From Streptomyces sp. BA2 (GTDB lineage Bacteria; Actinomycetota; Actinomycetes; Streptomycetales; Streptomycetaceae), in the NCBI RefSeq assembly GCF_009769735.1, contig NZ_WSRO01000002.1, positions 8,233,001-8,297,000 on the forward strand: a stretch of DNA of 64,000 bases, in the 5' to 3' direction. Under the pieces are notes generated by a model that saw only the letters and a program-made list of their open reading frames with translations, did no database searches and was not told the DNA's origin. A program made the position numbers and the translations under genes. Of the stretch, positions 1 to 7,852 are shown in pieces (positions within the stretch are counted from its first letter, which is position 1; every line of letters starts with the position of its first letter).

Positions 1-910
1 GGTCGCCGACCATGCCGTAGTCGACCAGGTCGAAGATCGGGGCCTCGGCATCCTTGTTGATCGCCACGATCGTCTTCGAGGTCTGCATGCCCGCCCGGTG
101 CTGGATCGCGCCCGAGATGCCCGAGGCGATGTACAGCTGCGGCGAGACGCTCTTGCCGGTCTGGCCGACCTGGTTGGAGTGCGGGTACCAGCCCGCGTCC
201 ACCGCGGCGCGCGAAGCGCCCACGGCCGCGCCCAGGCTGTCGGCCAGGGACTCGATGAGGTGGAAGTTGTCCGCGCCGTTCACCCCGCGCCCACCGGAGA
301 CCACGATCGCGGCCTCGGTCAGCTCCGGACGCCCGGTCGACTCACGCGGCGTGCGCCCGGTCACCTTGGTGCCGGTGGCCTGCTCCGAGAAGGAGACGGC
401 GAGGGCCTCGACGGCGCCCGCTGCCGGGGCCGCCTCCACGGCGGCCGAGTTCGGCTTGACCGTGATGACCGGAGTGCCCGTGGAGACACGCGACTTGGTC
501 GAGTAGGACGCGGCGAACGCGGACTGCGTGGCGACCGGGCCCTGGTCGGAGGCCTCCAGGTCGACGGCGTCGGTGATGATGCCGGACTTGATGCGCACCG
601 CCAGACGGGCGGCGATCTCCTTGCCCTCGGCGGACGACGGCACCAGCACCGCGGCCGGGGACACCGCGTCGTAGGCGGCCTGCAGCGCGTCCACCTTCGG
701 CACCACCAGGTACTCGGCGAACTCGGCGGCATCGGCGGTCAGGACCTTGACCGCACCGTGCTCGGCCAGCACCCCGGCCGTCTCGGCGGCACCGGCACCA
801 AGCGCCAGCGCGACGGGCTCACCGACCCGGCGGGCCAGCGTCAAAAGCTCCAGGGTGGGCTTGCGGACAGAGCCGTCCACGTGGTCGACAAAGACGAGAA
901 CTTCAGCCAT
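1..910 (-). CDS. etfA: Electron transfer flavoprotein alpha subunit (3' end cut by window)
   Basis: Alpha subunit of the heterodimeric FAD- and AMP-containing electron transfer flavoprotein, which takes electrons from acyl-CoA dehydrogenases and passes them to the quinone pool. The first 303 residues are visible. The N-terminal half starts [19 protein letters not shown]. The FAD-binding region includes [46 protein letters not shown] and GISGAIQH, the order expected for the family. The family is about 320 residues long, so only the last few residues lie beyond position 1. The ATG at 910 is preceded by a GGAAGAG ribosome site. The gene lies 51 bases downstream of etfB and is surely co-transcribed with it. 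Identification is secure; only the truncation by the window edge is notable. Confidence 0.96.
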   Translation of the reverse strand, partial: MAEVLVFVDHVDGSVRKPTLELLTLARRVGEPVALALGAGAAETAGVLAEHGAVKVLTADAAEFAEYLVVPKVDALQAAYDAVSPAAVLVPSSAEGKEIAARLAVRIKSGIITDAVDLEASDQGPVATQSAFAASYSTKSRVSTGTPVITVKPNSAAVEAAPAAGAVEALAVSFSEQATGTKVTGRTPRESTGRPELTEAAIVVSGGRGVNGADNFHLIESLADSLGAAVGASRAAVDAGWYPHSNQVGQTGKSVSPQLYIASGISGAIQHRAGMQTSKTIVAINKDAEAPIFDLVDYGMVGD

Positions 911-961
911 GACTCTTCCAATTTCCGTGACGTGTCAGCGAATCGGGGGACTAGAAGGGGA

Positions 962-1747
962 CTAGATGAACTTCTGGCCCGCGAGGAACTCGGCGAGCTG
1001 CTTGGCGCCATCGCCCTCGTCCTTGACGATCGTGCCCGCGGTGCGCGCGGGACGCTCGGTGGCCGATTCGACCTTCGTCCAGGCACCCTCCAGGCCCACT
1101 TCCTCGGCCTCCAGGTCGAGGTCGGAGAGGTCCCAGGACTCCACCGGCTTCTTCTTCGCCGCCATGATCCCCTTGAACGAGGGGTAGCGGGCCTCGCCCG
1201 ACTGGTCGGTCACCGACACCACCGCCGGAAGCGAGGCCTCCAGCTGCTCACTGGCCGCGTCACCGTCCCGACGGCCCTTGACCACACCGTCCGCCACCGC
1301 CACCTCGGACAGCAGCGTCACCTGCGGCACCCCCAGACGCTCGGCCAGCAGCGCCGGCACCACGCCCGCCGTGCCGTCCGTGGACGCCATGCCCGAGATC
1401 ACCAGGTCATAGCCGGCCTTCTCGATCGCCTTGGCCAGGACAAGCGACGTACCGATGATGTCCGTGCCGTGCAGGTCGTCGTCCTCGACGTGGATCGCCT
1501 TGTCGGCGCCCATGGACAGCGCCTTGCGCAGCGCGTCCTTGGCGTCCTCAGGACCCACCGTCAGCACGGTGATCTCCGCGTCGTCCGCCTCGTCGGCAAT
1601 CTGCAGGGCCTGCTCGACCGCGTACTCGTCGAGCTCCGACAGCAGGCCGTCCACGTCGTCACGGTCGACGGTCAGGTCATCGGCGAAGTGCCGGTCGCCG
1701 GTGGCGTCAGGCACGTACTTCACGGTGACAACGATCCTCAAGCTCAC
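962..1747 (-). CDS. etfB: Electron transfer flavoprotein beta subunit
   Basis: Beta subunit of the electron transfer flavoprotein; it pairs with the etfA product and binds AMP. The protein has 261 residues, normal for the family, and begins (GTG) SLRIVVTVKYVPDATGDRHF. The family motif region around VISGMASTDGTAGVVPALLAERLG and VTDQSGEARYPSFKGIMAAKKKP is present in order. The GTG at 1747 is chosen because an AGGAG site precedes it at the right distance on the minus strand. The promoter lies in the 108-base divergent gap shared with the TetR gene, which contains a large palindrome (1789-1825), so the etfBA operon is probably controlled by that TetR protein as part of fatty-acid or related acyl-CoA catabolism. 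Confidence 0.96.
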   Translation of the reverse strand: MSLRIVVTVKYVPDATGDRHFADDLTVDRDDVDGLLSELDEYAVEQALQIADEADDAEITVLTVGPEDAKDALRKALSMGADKAIHVEDDDLHGTDIIGTSLVLAKAIEKAGYDLVISGMASTDGTAGVVPALLAERLGVPQVTLLSEVAVADGVVKGRRDGDAASEQLEASLPAVVSVTDQSGEARYPSFKGIMAAKKKPVESWDLSDLDLEAEEVGLEGAWTKVESATERPARTAGTIVKDEGDGAKQLAEFLAGQKFI

Positions 1748-1788
1748 GCCGGCTCTCCTACCTGGTGTGGTTCGTTATGACGACGGTA

Positions 1789-1825
1789 TGGCACTCAGTA
1801 CCCCCTGTAAAGGTACGTAGTGCCA
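1789..1825. promoter_or_regulatory. Palindromic operator upstream of tetR / etfBA
   Basis: Two 14-base arms, TGGCACTCAGTACC (1789-1802) and GGTACGTAGTGCCA (1812-1825), are reverse complements except at two positions and are separated by 9 bases. The dyad sits in the divergent gap between etfB and the TetR gene. A site with the same left arm and nearly the same spacing occurs just after the TetR gene (2571-2608). Binding by the adjacent TetR protein is inferred from this layout. Confidence 0.7.
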
Positions 1826-1855
1826 GACGGGCCTTCTCGATGCTACGTTCCCCGC

Positions 1856-2569
1856 ATGACTGAGGCGCGCGGACCAGCGAAGAAGGCCCCCATGCGGGAG
1901 GTGCTCGCCAAGGCGGCGTTCCAGCTGTTCCTGGAGCGCGGCTTCGAGCAGACCACGGTGGACGACATCGTGGCGCGGGCCGGGGTCGGGCGCCGCTCCT
2001 TCTTCCGGTACTTCCCGTCCAAAGAGGACGCGGTCTTCCCCGACCACGAGCGCTGCCTCGCCGACATGACGGCCTTCCTCGAAGCGGCCGACGGCGTCGA
2101 TCCGGTGGACGCCGTGTGCGACGCGGCCCGGATCGTGCTGCGCATGTACGCCACGAACCCCGAGTTCTCCGTGCAGCGCTACCGCCTCACGCAGGAGGTC
2201 CCCGGCCTCCGTACGTACGAACTCTCCGTGGTGCGCCGCTACGAACGCACCATGGCCGGCTACCTCCGCGGCCGATACGACGGGGCCGAGGACGGCTCCC
2301 TGCGCGCCGAGGTGATCGCCGCCGCCGTGGTCGCCGCGCACAACAACGCCCTGCGCTCCTGGCTGCGTTCGGGCGGCGAAGGCGACGCCGAGGCGGCGGT
2401 GGACCATGCGCTCGGGCTCGTGCGGGAAGGGTGGGGGAGCGGCGCCACCAGCGGAGACGTAGCCGACGACGTCCATGAAGAGGTCGTCGTCATGGTGGTC
2501 TCTAAGCGCGCGCCCATGTGGCGCGTGGTGCAGCGCGTCGAGTCCGCCCTCGGCCAGGAATCAGACTGA
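1856..2569 (+). CDS. TetR family transcriptional regulator
   Basis: A 237-residue TetR repressor. The N-terminal helix-turn-helix is clear (KAAFQLFLERGFEQTTVDDIV, then AGVGRRSFFRYFPSKEDAVF, roughly residues 14-60), followed by a variable all-helical ligand domain. The ATG at 1856 is preferred over an in-frame GTG at 1820 because the GTG start would place the coding region inside the operator palindrome. No strong ribosome site is seen before the ATG, so the mRNA may have a very short leader. The gene is divergent from etfBA and followed by a DUF35 gene, and the same operator type flanks it on both sides. The inferred ligand is an acyl-CoA, judged only from the neighbouring etf and acyl-CoA ligase genes. 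Confidence 0.93.
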   Translation: MTEARGPAKKAPMREVLAKAAFQLFLERGFEQTTVDDIVARAGVGRRSFFRYFPSKEDAVFPDHERCLADMTAFLEAADGVDPVDAVCDAARIVLRMYATNPEFSVQRYRLTQEVPGLRTYELSVVRRYERTMAGYLRGRYDGAEDGSLRAEVIAAAVVAAHNNALRSWLRSGGEGDAEAAVDHALGLVREGWGSGATSGDVADDVHEEVVVMVVSKRAPMWRVVQRVESALGQESD

Positions 2570-2570
2570 G

Positions 2571-2608
2571 TAGCACTCAGTACCTTTACCTCCTGGCACT
2601 CAGTGCCA
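2571..2608. promoter_or_regulatory. Second copy of the TetR-type operator, upstream of the DUF35 gene
   Basis: The left arm TAGCACTCAGTACC (2571-2584) matches the left arm of the 1789 site in 12 of 14 bases. After 10 bases comes GGCACTCAGTGCCA (2595-2608), which matches the other right arm in 11 of 14. TGGCACTCAGTGCCA is itself palindromic. The repeat begins immediately after the TetR stop codon and sits where a promoter for the next gene would be, so the two transcription units flanking the regulator probably belong to one regulon. Confidence 0.65.
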
Positions 2609-2681
2609 TATGGTGCGGATGCGTCGACGCCGAGCGCGGCGCATCCGAGCCGAGTGCAGGTCGAATGCAGGGGGTCGAGTC

Positions 2682-3062
2682 GTGTCCCAGCAGGAATTGA
2701 GCATCGCGCCGACAGAGCACGAGCGAACCGGCATGATCTACCAGCGCTGCCGATGGTGCGGCACCGCGTCCTTCCGGCGCATGCTGTGTCCGGTGTGCGC
2801 GTCCAGTGATCTGGCCCCCGAGCACAGCGACGGCGAAGGCGTCGTCGTCCAGTCCAGCGTGGTCAACCGCTACACGGGCACCGCACGCAACGAATCCCTC
2901 GTCCGCTTCCCCGAAGGGTTCGTGTTCCGCTGCCGTGTCGTGGGTGCCTCGCCGCACCTCGTGTGGGTCGGCGCGCGCGTGCGGCCCGTGGCCGGGTCCG
3001 ATCCGGAGACCGGTGAGGCCGTCTTCGAGCTCTGCGAGACGCACACGAGCGCCGACTGGTAG
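2682..3062 (+). CDS. Zinc-ribbon / OB-fold protein (DUF35 type)
   Basis: A 126-residue protein with an N-terminal rubredoxin-like zinc ribbon (CRWC at residues 23-26 and CPVC at 36-39) followed by a short beta-rich OB-fold-like domain ending ARVRPVAGSDPETGEAVFEL. This is the architecture of the DUF35 family, which accompanies thiolases and acyl-CoA enzymes and is thought to act as an acyl-CoA-binding partner. The GTG at 2682 was chosen because GGGGTCGAG precedes it; an upstream ATG at 2610 would add an arginine-rich stretch overlapping regulatory DNA. The operator-like dyad directly upstream suggests control by the TetR protein. The gene is convergent with the acyl-CoA ligase, and no thiolase partner is in the window. 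Confidence 0.82.
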   Translation: MSQQELSIAPTEHERTGMIYQRCRWCGTASFRRMLCPVCASSDLAPEHSDGEGVVVQSSVVNRYTGTARNESLVRFPEGFVFRCRVVGASPHLVWVGARVRPVAGSDPETGEAVFELCETHTSADW

Positions 3063-3108
3063 TGCCTTCTTCGCTTTATGCGGATCAGGCGACGCAGGCG
3101 GAGCCCGC

Positions 3109-4644
3109 TCAGTTGACGCCGCGCTCGCGACCCTCCCAGTAAGGCCCGCGCAGCTTGTACTTCTGGAGTTTTCCGGTGGCCGTGCGGGCCAGTTCGTCGC
3201 GGAACTCCACCGAGGTCGGCGCCTTGAAGCCGGCGAGGTTGTCCTTGCAGTGCCGGATGAGCTCCTCCTCCGTGGCGTGTGCGCCGGAGGCGAGGACGAC
3301 CAGCGCCTTGATGGTCTCGCCCCACTTCTCGTCCGGCACCCCGATGACCGCGACCTCGGCGACCGCGTCATGGCTGAACAGCACGTCCTCCACCTCGATC
3401 GATGACACGTTCTCACCGCCGGTGATGATGACGTCCTTCTTGCGGTCACTGATCGTCAGATGGCCGTCCGCGCCGATCGACCCGCCGTCGCCCGTGTGGA
3501 ACCAGCCGCCCTCCAGCGCCTGAGCCGTCTCCTCCGGCTGCTCCCAGTACCCCTCGAGGATCACGTTCGAGCGGGCGAGCACCTCGCCCTCGTCCGACGT
3601 GCGCAGTGTGACGCCCAGGGCGGGCGCCCCGGCCTGGACCAGCTTCTCCGCGCGCTGCTGCGGGGTGAGACCGTCCCACTCGGCGCGGGTGCGGTTGATG
3701 GTGAGCAGGGGAGAGGTCTCGGTGAGCCCGTAGATCTGGATGAACTCCCAGCCCAGCTCCGACTCGACCTGTTCGACCGTCTTGGTGGGCGGCGGAGCTC
3801 CCGCGACGATGATGCGCACCCGGTCCCGCCCCGGGATCTCGCCCTCCCACGACCGCGCGGCGGCAAGGACCGCGTTGACCACGGCCGGCGCCGCGCACAT
3901 CACCGTGACGCCGTGCTCGGCCACCCGGCGCAGGATCTCCGCGCCGTCCACCTTGCGCAGCACGATCTGGCGCGCGCCCATGCCGGACATCGCGAAGGGC
4001 ATGCCCCAGCCGTTCGCGTGGAACATCGGCAGGGTGTGCAGATAGACGTCCCGGTCCGTGACCCCGGCGTGCAGCGCGAACGTCAGGGCGTTCACCCAGA
4101 TGTTGCGGTGCGTGATCTGAACGCCCTTGGGGCGCGCGGTCGTTCCGCTGGTGAAGTTGATGGTCGCGGTGGCGTTCTCGTCGTGCTGCCAGGGCTCGGG
4201 CTCGGTGTCGAACCGGTACAGCTCCGCGTCGGCCCGCGCCCCGAGCGTGAAGCGGTGTTTGCAGGTCACCTCCGAGAGGCGGTCCTCCAGTTCGGGGTCG
4301 ACCAGCAGGACGCTCGCCCCCGACTGCGCGACGATGTAGCTCACTTCGTCGGCCGAGAGGCGGAAGTTGACCGGCACGAGGACCCGGCCGTGGCCGCTGA
4401 CGCCGAAGAACGACGTCAGCAGCCGTGCGCTGTTGGGCGAGACCACCGCGACCCGTGCGCCGTGCGGCACCCCGAGCGCGTCGAGACCGGCGGCCTGGGC
4501 CCGCGCCAGCTCGCCCACGCGCCGATAGGTGAGCCCTTCCCAGGGCTCGGCCGGCTGATCGGGCTCGTCGACGATGCCGACCCGGTCCCCGTACACGGCC
4601 GTGGCGCGGTCCAGAAAATCAAGGGCCCCGAACGGGACGAACAT
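3109..4644 (-). CDS. AMP-dependent acyl-CoA ligase (fatty-acid CoA ligase type)
   Basis: A 511-residue adenylate-forming enzyme that activates a carboxylic acid with ATP and CoA. Motifs in order: P-loop FTSGTTARPKG (A3), QIYGLTETSPL (A5), GWFHTGDGG (A7), ISDRKKDVIITGGENVSSIE (A8), and the C-terminal lysine region TATGKLQKYKLR (A10). Length and motifs fit medium/long-chain fatty-acyl-CoA synthetases, but the acid cannot be fixed from sequence. The ATG at 4644 starts MFVPFGALDFLDRA, typical of the family's N terminus. The gene sits 89 bases downstream of the encapsulin cargo gene on the same strand, so read-through is possible. Functionally it fits better with the etf/DUF35 genes on its other side. 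Confidence 0.93.
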   Translation of the reverse strand: MFVPFGALDFLDRATAVYGDRVGIVDEPDQPAEPWEGLTYRRVGELARAQAAGLDALGVPHGARVAVVSPNSARLLTSFFGVSGHGRVLVPVNFRLSADEVSYIVAQSGASVLLVDPELEDRLSEVTCKHRFTLGARADAELYRFDTEPEPWQHDENATATINFTSGTTARPKGVQITHRNIWVNALTFALHAGVTDRDVYLHTLPMFHANGWGMPFAMSGMGARQIVLRKVDGAEILRRVAEHGVTVMCAAPAVVNAVLAAARSWEGEIPGRDRVRIIVAGAPPPTKTVEQVESELGWEFIQIYGLTETSPLLTINRTRAEWDGLTPQQRAEKLVQAGAPALGVTLRTSDEGEVLARSNVILEGYWEQPEETAQALEGGWFHTGDGGSIGADGHLTISDRKKDVIITGGENVSSIEVEDVLFSHDAVAEVAVIGVPDEKWGETIKALVVLASGAHATEEELIRHCKDNLAGFKAPTSVEFRDELARTATGKLQKYKLRGPYWEGRERGVN

Positions 4645-4733
4645 CCTGGCCTCCCGAAGCTCAGTCGATGTACGCCTATCCGACCATGCCCCACGGGAAA
4701 CGGGACCCCCGACGCCTCCTCATCCGTCAGCCG

Positions 4734-6125
4734 TCACCCGGCCGTCTCCGGCGCCTCCTGAAGCCGTCGCAAGGACGCCACCAGCTGATCCACCTCCTCT
4801 GACGTGTTGTAGAGGGCAAGTGAGGCGCGGGCTGCCGACTCCAGGCCGTAGTGGGCGAGCGCGGGCTGGGCGCAGTGGTGGCCCGCGCGGATGGCGATGC
4901 CGTCGCGGTCGAGCCAGTCCGCGATGCCCGCCGGATCATGGCCCGCGAGGGTGAACGTGAGGACCGCGATCCGCTCGGGCGCCGAACCAAGGACATCCAG
5001 GCCGGGCACCGTGGACAGGGCCTGTTGCGCGTACGTCATGAGCGAGGTCTCGTACGCGGCGACGGAGTTCCGGTCGAAGGACGTGAACCAGTTCAGCGCC
5101 GCAAGCAGGCCGACCACGCCCGAGATGTGGCCCGTTCCGGCTTCCAGGAGGTGCGGGACCGGCGCGAACGTGGTCCGCGTGAAGTCGACCGACTCGATCA
5201 TGTTGCCGCCGCCCTGCCACGGCCCCATGGACTCCAGGATCTCCGGCTTGGCGTAGAGCGCGCCGATGCCGGTCGGGGCGAAGAGCTTGTGCCCCGAGAA
5301 GGCGTAGAAGTCGGCGTCCAGATCCGTCACGTCGACCGGGAAGTGCGCGACGGCCTGCGCCCCGTCCACCAGGACCTTCGCGCCGTACCGGTGCGCGAGG
5401 GCGGTCATCTCCTTCACGGGCGGGACGGTGCCGAGCACGTTCGACGCGTGGCTGACGGCGACGAGTTGCGTGCGGGACGAGAGGAGATCGGCGTAGGCGT
5501 CCTGGTCGATGGCGCCCTCGGGGGTGAGGGGTATCGGCACGACCCGGGCGCGGGTCTCCTTCGCGATCAACTGCCACGGCACGATGTCGGAGTGGTGCTC
5601 CAGGACGGCCACCAGAATGTCGTCCCCGGGGCCGAGGTTGGCCCGCCCCCAGCTCTGGGCGACGAGGTTGATGGCCTCGGTCGTGCCGCGTACGAAGACG
5701 ATGTCGTCCGGCGACCCCGCCCCGAGGAACCCGGCGACCGCGGCCCGCCCCGCCTCGTACATCTGGGTCGCCTCGCGCGCCATGGTGTGCGCGCCCCGGT
5801 GGATGTTGGAGTTCGCGGTGCCGTAGAAGGCGCCGAGCGCCTCGATGACCTGGCGCGGCTTCTGCGTGGTGGCGCCGTTGTCGAGCCACACGAGGGGGTG
5901 GCCGTTGACGGTGCGGTGCAGGATCGGGATGTCCTGGCGGGCCGACTCGGGGGAGAACCCCGGGGGTTGGAGCTGCGGGAGCGAGCCCGCGCCCGGGGCG
6001 GCAGTCGTCGGCGGCTCCGCGGCACTCGTCGGAAGCCCCGGAGCACTGACCGGAAGCCCCGGATCACTCACCGGCAGCCCCGGTGCGACGCCCGCCCCTC
6101 GCGCCGTGAGGTCAGGAATAGTCAT
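4734..6125 (-). CDS. Cysteine desulfurase, SufS type, predicted encapsulin cargo
   Basis: A PLP enzyme of 463 residues that releases sulfur from L-cysteine as an enzyme-bound persulfide. The catalytic domain begins near residue 60. The Schiff-base lysine is K280 in AFSGHKLFAPTG, the PLP histidine lies in LEHHSD, and the persulfide cysteine is C418 in RAGHHCAQP, as in SufS. The first 55 residues are absent from ordinary SufS. They are rich in Pro, Gly, Ala and Ser and contain three tandem copies of a 7-residue unit (APGLPVS, DPGLPVS, APGLPTS; residues 14-34). A disordered N-terminal tail of this kind is the cargo-loading region of Family 2 encapsulin cysteine desulfurases. The gene starts 14 bases inside the shell gene, so translation is coupled. 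Assignment as cargo is by family and context. Confidence 0.92.
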   Translation of the reverse strand: MTIPDLTARGAGVAPGLPVSDPGLPVSAPGLPTSAAEPPTTAAPGAGSLPQLQPPGFSPESARQDIPILHRTVNGHPLVWLDNGATTQKPRQVIEALGAFYGTANSNIHRGAHTMAREATQMYEAGRAAVAGFLGAGSPDDIVFVRGTTEAINLVAQSWGRANLGPGDDILVAVLEHHSDIVPWQLIAKETRARVVPIPLTPEGAIDQDAYADLLSSRTQLVAVSHASNVLGTVPPVKEMTALAHRYGAKVLVDGAQAVAHFPVDVTDLDADFYAFSGHKLFAPTGIGALYAKPEILESMGPWQGGGNMIESVDFTRTTFAPVPHLLEAGTGHISGVVGLLAALNWFTSFDRNSVAAYETSLMTYAQQALSTVPGLDVLGSAPERIAVLTFTLAGHDPAGIADWLDRDGIAIRAGHHCAQPALAHYGLESAARASLALYNTSEEVDQLVASLRRLQEAPETAG

Positions 6126-7500
6126 GGTAGTTGGACACCTCGACGTTCTGCAGGACGGCGATGGCGTCCTCGACCAGGACCGCGGTGTTGAAGTACGCCG
6201 TCATCAGGTACGACGTGATGCCCTTCTGGTCGACGCCCATGTTCCGCATGGACAGGCCCGGTTCGACCTCGTCCGGGACGCCCGCCGGACGCAGCCCCAC
6301 CACGCCCTGCTCGGCCTCGCCCGTTCGCATCAGCAGAATCTCGGTCGTGCCGAGTCCGGCACCCATGCTGCCCGAGAACCGCACCTTGTCCGACGGAAGC
6401 AGCGGAACACCCCGCCAGGTCAGGAGCGGGCTGCCGAAACGGTTGTCCGTCACCGGGGGAACGCCACGCCGCGTACATTCCCGGCCGAAGGCGGCGATCG
6501 CCCTGGGGTGGGCCAGGAAGAAGCCGGGCTGCTTCCAGACCCGCGTCAGGAGCTCGTCCAGGTCGTCGGGGGTGGGGGCGCCGGTGCGCGACTGGACCCG
6601 CTGCCCGGCGGAGACGTTGTGGAACAGGCCGTGCTCCGGGTGGTTGAGGAGCGAGGACTCCTGCCGTTCCCGCAGCGCCGCGATGGTGAGGTTGGACTGC
6701 GCGCGGGTCTGGTCGATGGGCCCGTTGTAGAGGTCGGCGACCCGTGTGTGCACGCGGAGCACCGTCTGCGCGAGCGTCATGTGGTACTCGCGCGGTGCGT
6801 CCTCGTAGTCGACGAACGTCCCCGGCAGATCCGGCTCCCCGACATGCCCCGCGGTCAGATCCACCGGCACCTCGGTGCCGGGCGCCATGGTGTCCCCCTC
6901 GCAGTACGCGGTGATCGCACCCCCCAGCGCCTCGTCCCGGTCGGCTATCCGCGCCAGCGCACTGCGCTCCGCGCAGAGCGCCACACCCGGGGTGAGCGCC
7001 TTGACGCGGTAGGGCATCTCCTCGGTCCGGGTCCATGCGCCGAGGTCGAAGAACTGGCCGTCGCCGATGACTTCGAGCAGCGCGTCCTCGCCGTACCGCC
7101 CGGTCACCCGCTTCTCGGCCCTGCCCCGCACGATCACCCACAGCCGGTCGGCGGCGTCGCCCTCCTGGGCGAGGACCTGCCCGGCATCGAAGGTGACCTC
7201 GGTGAAGGCACCGGCCAGCTCCGCGAGCGCCGCGTCGTCGGCGTCACGGAGGTAGGAGATCTCGCGTAAGTCGCCGGGCACGACGCGCTGCGAGCCGCTC
7301 TCCTCGTACGTGGTGATGCGGTCGTCGCCGAGCACGAACGTCCTGCGGCGGTTCACCCGGTAGGTGCCCGACTCGACGTCCACCCAGGGCAGGGCGCGCA
7401 GCAGATAGCGCGGGGTGATGCCGCGCATCTGCGGAGTGGTCTTGGTCGTCGTCGCCAGTTGCCGTGCGGCATCCGGACCGAGTGCGAGCCGGTCGTTCAC
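6112..7500 (-). CDS. Family 2B encapsulin shell protein with cNMP-binding-like domain
   Basis: A 462-residue capsid-like protein expected to self-assemble into a protein nanocompartment. It fits the Family 2B encapsulins: an N-terminal arm (AARQLATTTKTTPQM), then YLLRALPWVDVESGTYRVNRR. Next comes a Crp-like cyclic-nucleotide-binding insertion at about residues 80-195 (FDAGQVLAQEGDAADRLWVI, then RGRAEKR). The HK97-fold P- and A-domain part follows (AGHVGEPDLPGTFVDYEDAP, LAHPRAIAAFGREC, WRGVPLLPSDK, VGLRPAGVPDEVEPGLSMR). Such proteins were once annotated as Crp/Fnr regulators, but no DNA-binding domain is present. The GTG at 7500 follows AGGAGG. The stop overlaps the cargo start by 14 bases. 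Leucine 78 is encoded by TTA (7267-7269), implying dependence on the bldA tRNA. Confidence 0.93.
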   Translation of the reverse strand: MNDRLALGPDAARQLATTTKTTPQMRGITPRYLLRALPWVDVESGTYRVNRRRTFVLGDDRITTYEESGSQRVVPGDLREISYLRDADDAALAELAGAFTEVTFDAGQVLAQEGDAADRLWVIVRGRAEKRVTGRYGEDALLEVIGDGQFFDLGAWTRTEEMPYRVKALTPGVALCAERSALARIADRDEALGGAITAYCEGDTMAPGTEVPVDLTAGHVGEPDLPGTFVDYEDAPREYHMTLAQTVLRVHTRVADLYNGPIDQTRAQSNLTIAALRERQESSLLNHPEHGLFHNVSAGQRVQSRTGAPTPDDLDELLTRVWKQPGFFLAHPRAIAAFGRECTRRGVPPVTDNRFGSPLLTWRGVPLLPSDKVRFSGSMGAGLGTTEILLMRTGEAEQGVVGLRPAGVPDEVEPGLSMRNMGVDQKGITSYLMTAYFNTAVLVEDAIAVLQNVEVSNYHDYS

Positions 7501-7531
7501 TGGAACCTCCTGGAAGAACGGTCATTCTTGG

Positions 7532-7565
7532 GCTGCCGCGATGGCATTGCTGCCGCGATGGCATT
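7532..7565. repeat. Perfect 17-bp tandem repeat in the encapsulin leader
   Basis: GCTGCCGCGATGGCATT occurs twice head-to-tail (7532-7548 and 7549-7565) without a mismatch. It lies between the predicted encapsulin promoter and its ribosome site. A short inverted repeat, AAGAA-N6-TTCTT (7514-7529), lies next to it, just upstream of the Shine-Dalgarno sequence. It may be a simple recent duplication or part of a leader RNA structure. Confidence 0.85.
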
Positions 7566-7573
7566 CGGCGCCG

Positions 7574-7602
7574 ATCGTCTTCGCGTTGTTCCGTGTCCGC
7601 AA
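7574..7602 (-). promoter_or_regulatory. Candidate promoter of the encapsulin operon
   Basis: Read on the minus strand: TTGCGG (-35, 7602-7597), 17 bases, GACGAT (-10, 7579-7574). This resembles the main vegetative sigma-factor promoter of streptomycetes. It would give a leader of roughly 65 bases containing the tandem 17-mer. The match is only partial, and no other good candidate is seen in the 352-base gap. The rest of the gap up to the GNAT gene is AT-richer than its surroundings and holds no gene. Confidence 0.4.
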
Positions 7603-7852
7603 GTGGTCGTTTTTCAGGGATAGTTGAGAAAAGGCCGGAAATGAACGAACAGTTGGCCTCGCACCGGCGCACCACCCTTCCAGTGCTCCGCCGGAAAATC
7701 CCTCCACAGCAGATATCAGGCTCAAATCATCCCAATACCGGAGCCAAGTGCCCCTGAAAGGAGCGCTTATGGCTCGGGTGACGGGGCGGGGAGTCGGGCA
7801 GGATGGTTCCGGTGCGGCCGGTGAGAGCGGCCGCCGGACGAAGGGTGCAGCG

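Noticed and set aside
98..1780. A long plus-strand open frame antisense to etfA and etfB
   Set aside because: It mirrors two certain genes on the other strand. High GC in third positions removes stop codons from the opposite frame, and the predicted protein is Arg/Gly-rich without any family pattern.
6112..7500. Reading the cNMP-domain protein as a Crp/Fnr transcription factor
   Set aside because: No helix-turn-helix follows the cNMP-like domain. Instead the C-terminal 250 residues match the encapsulin shell pattern, and a cargo-like gene overlaps it.
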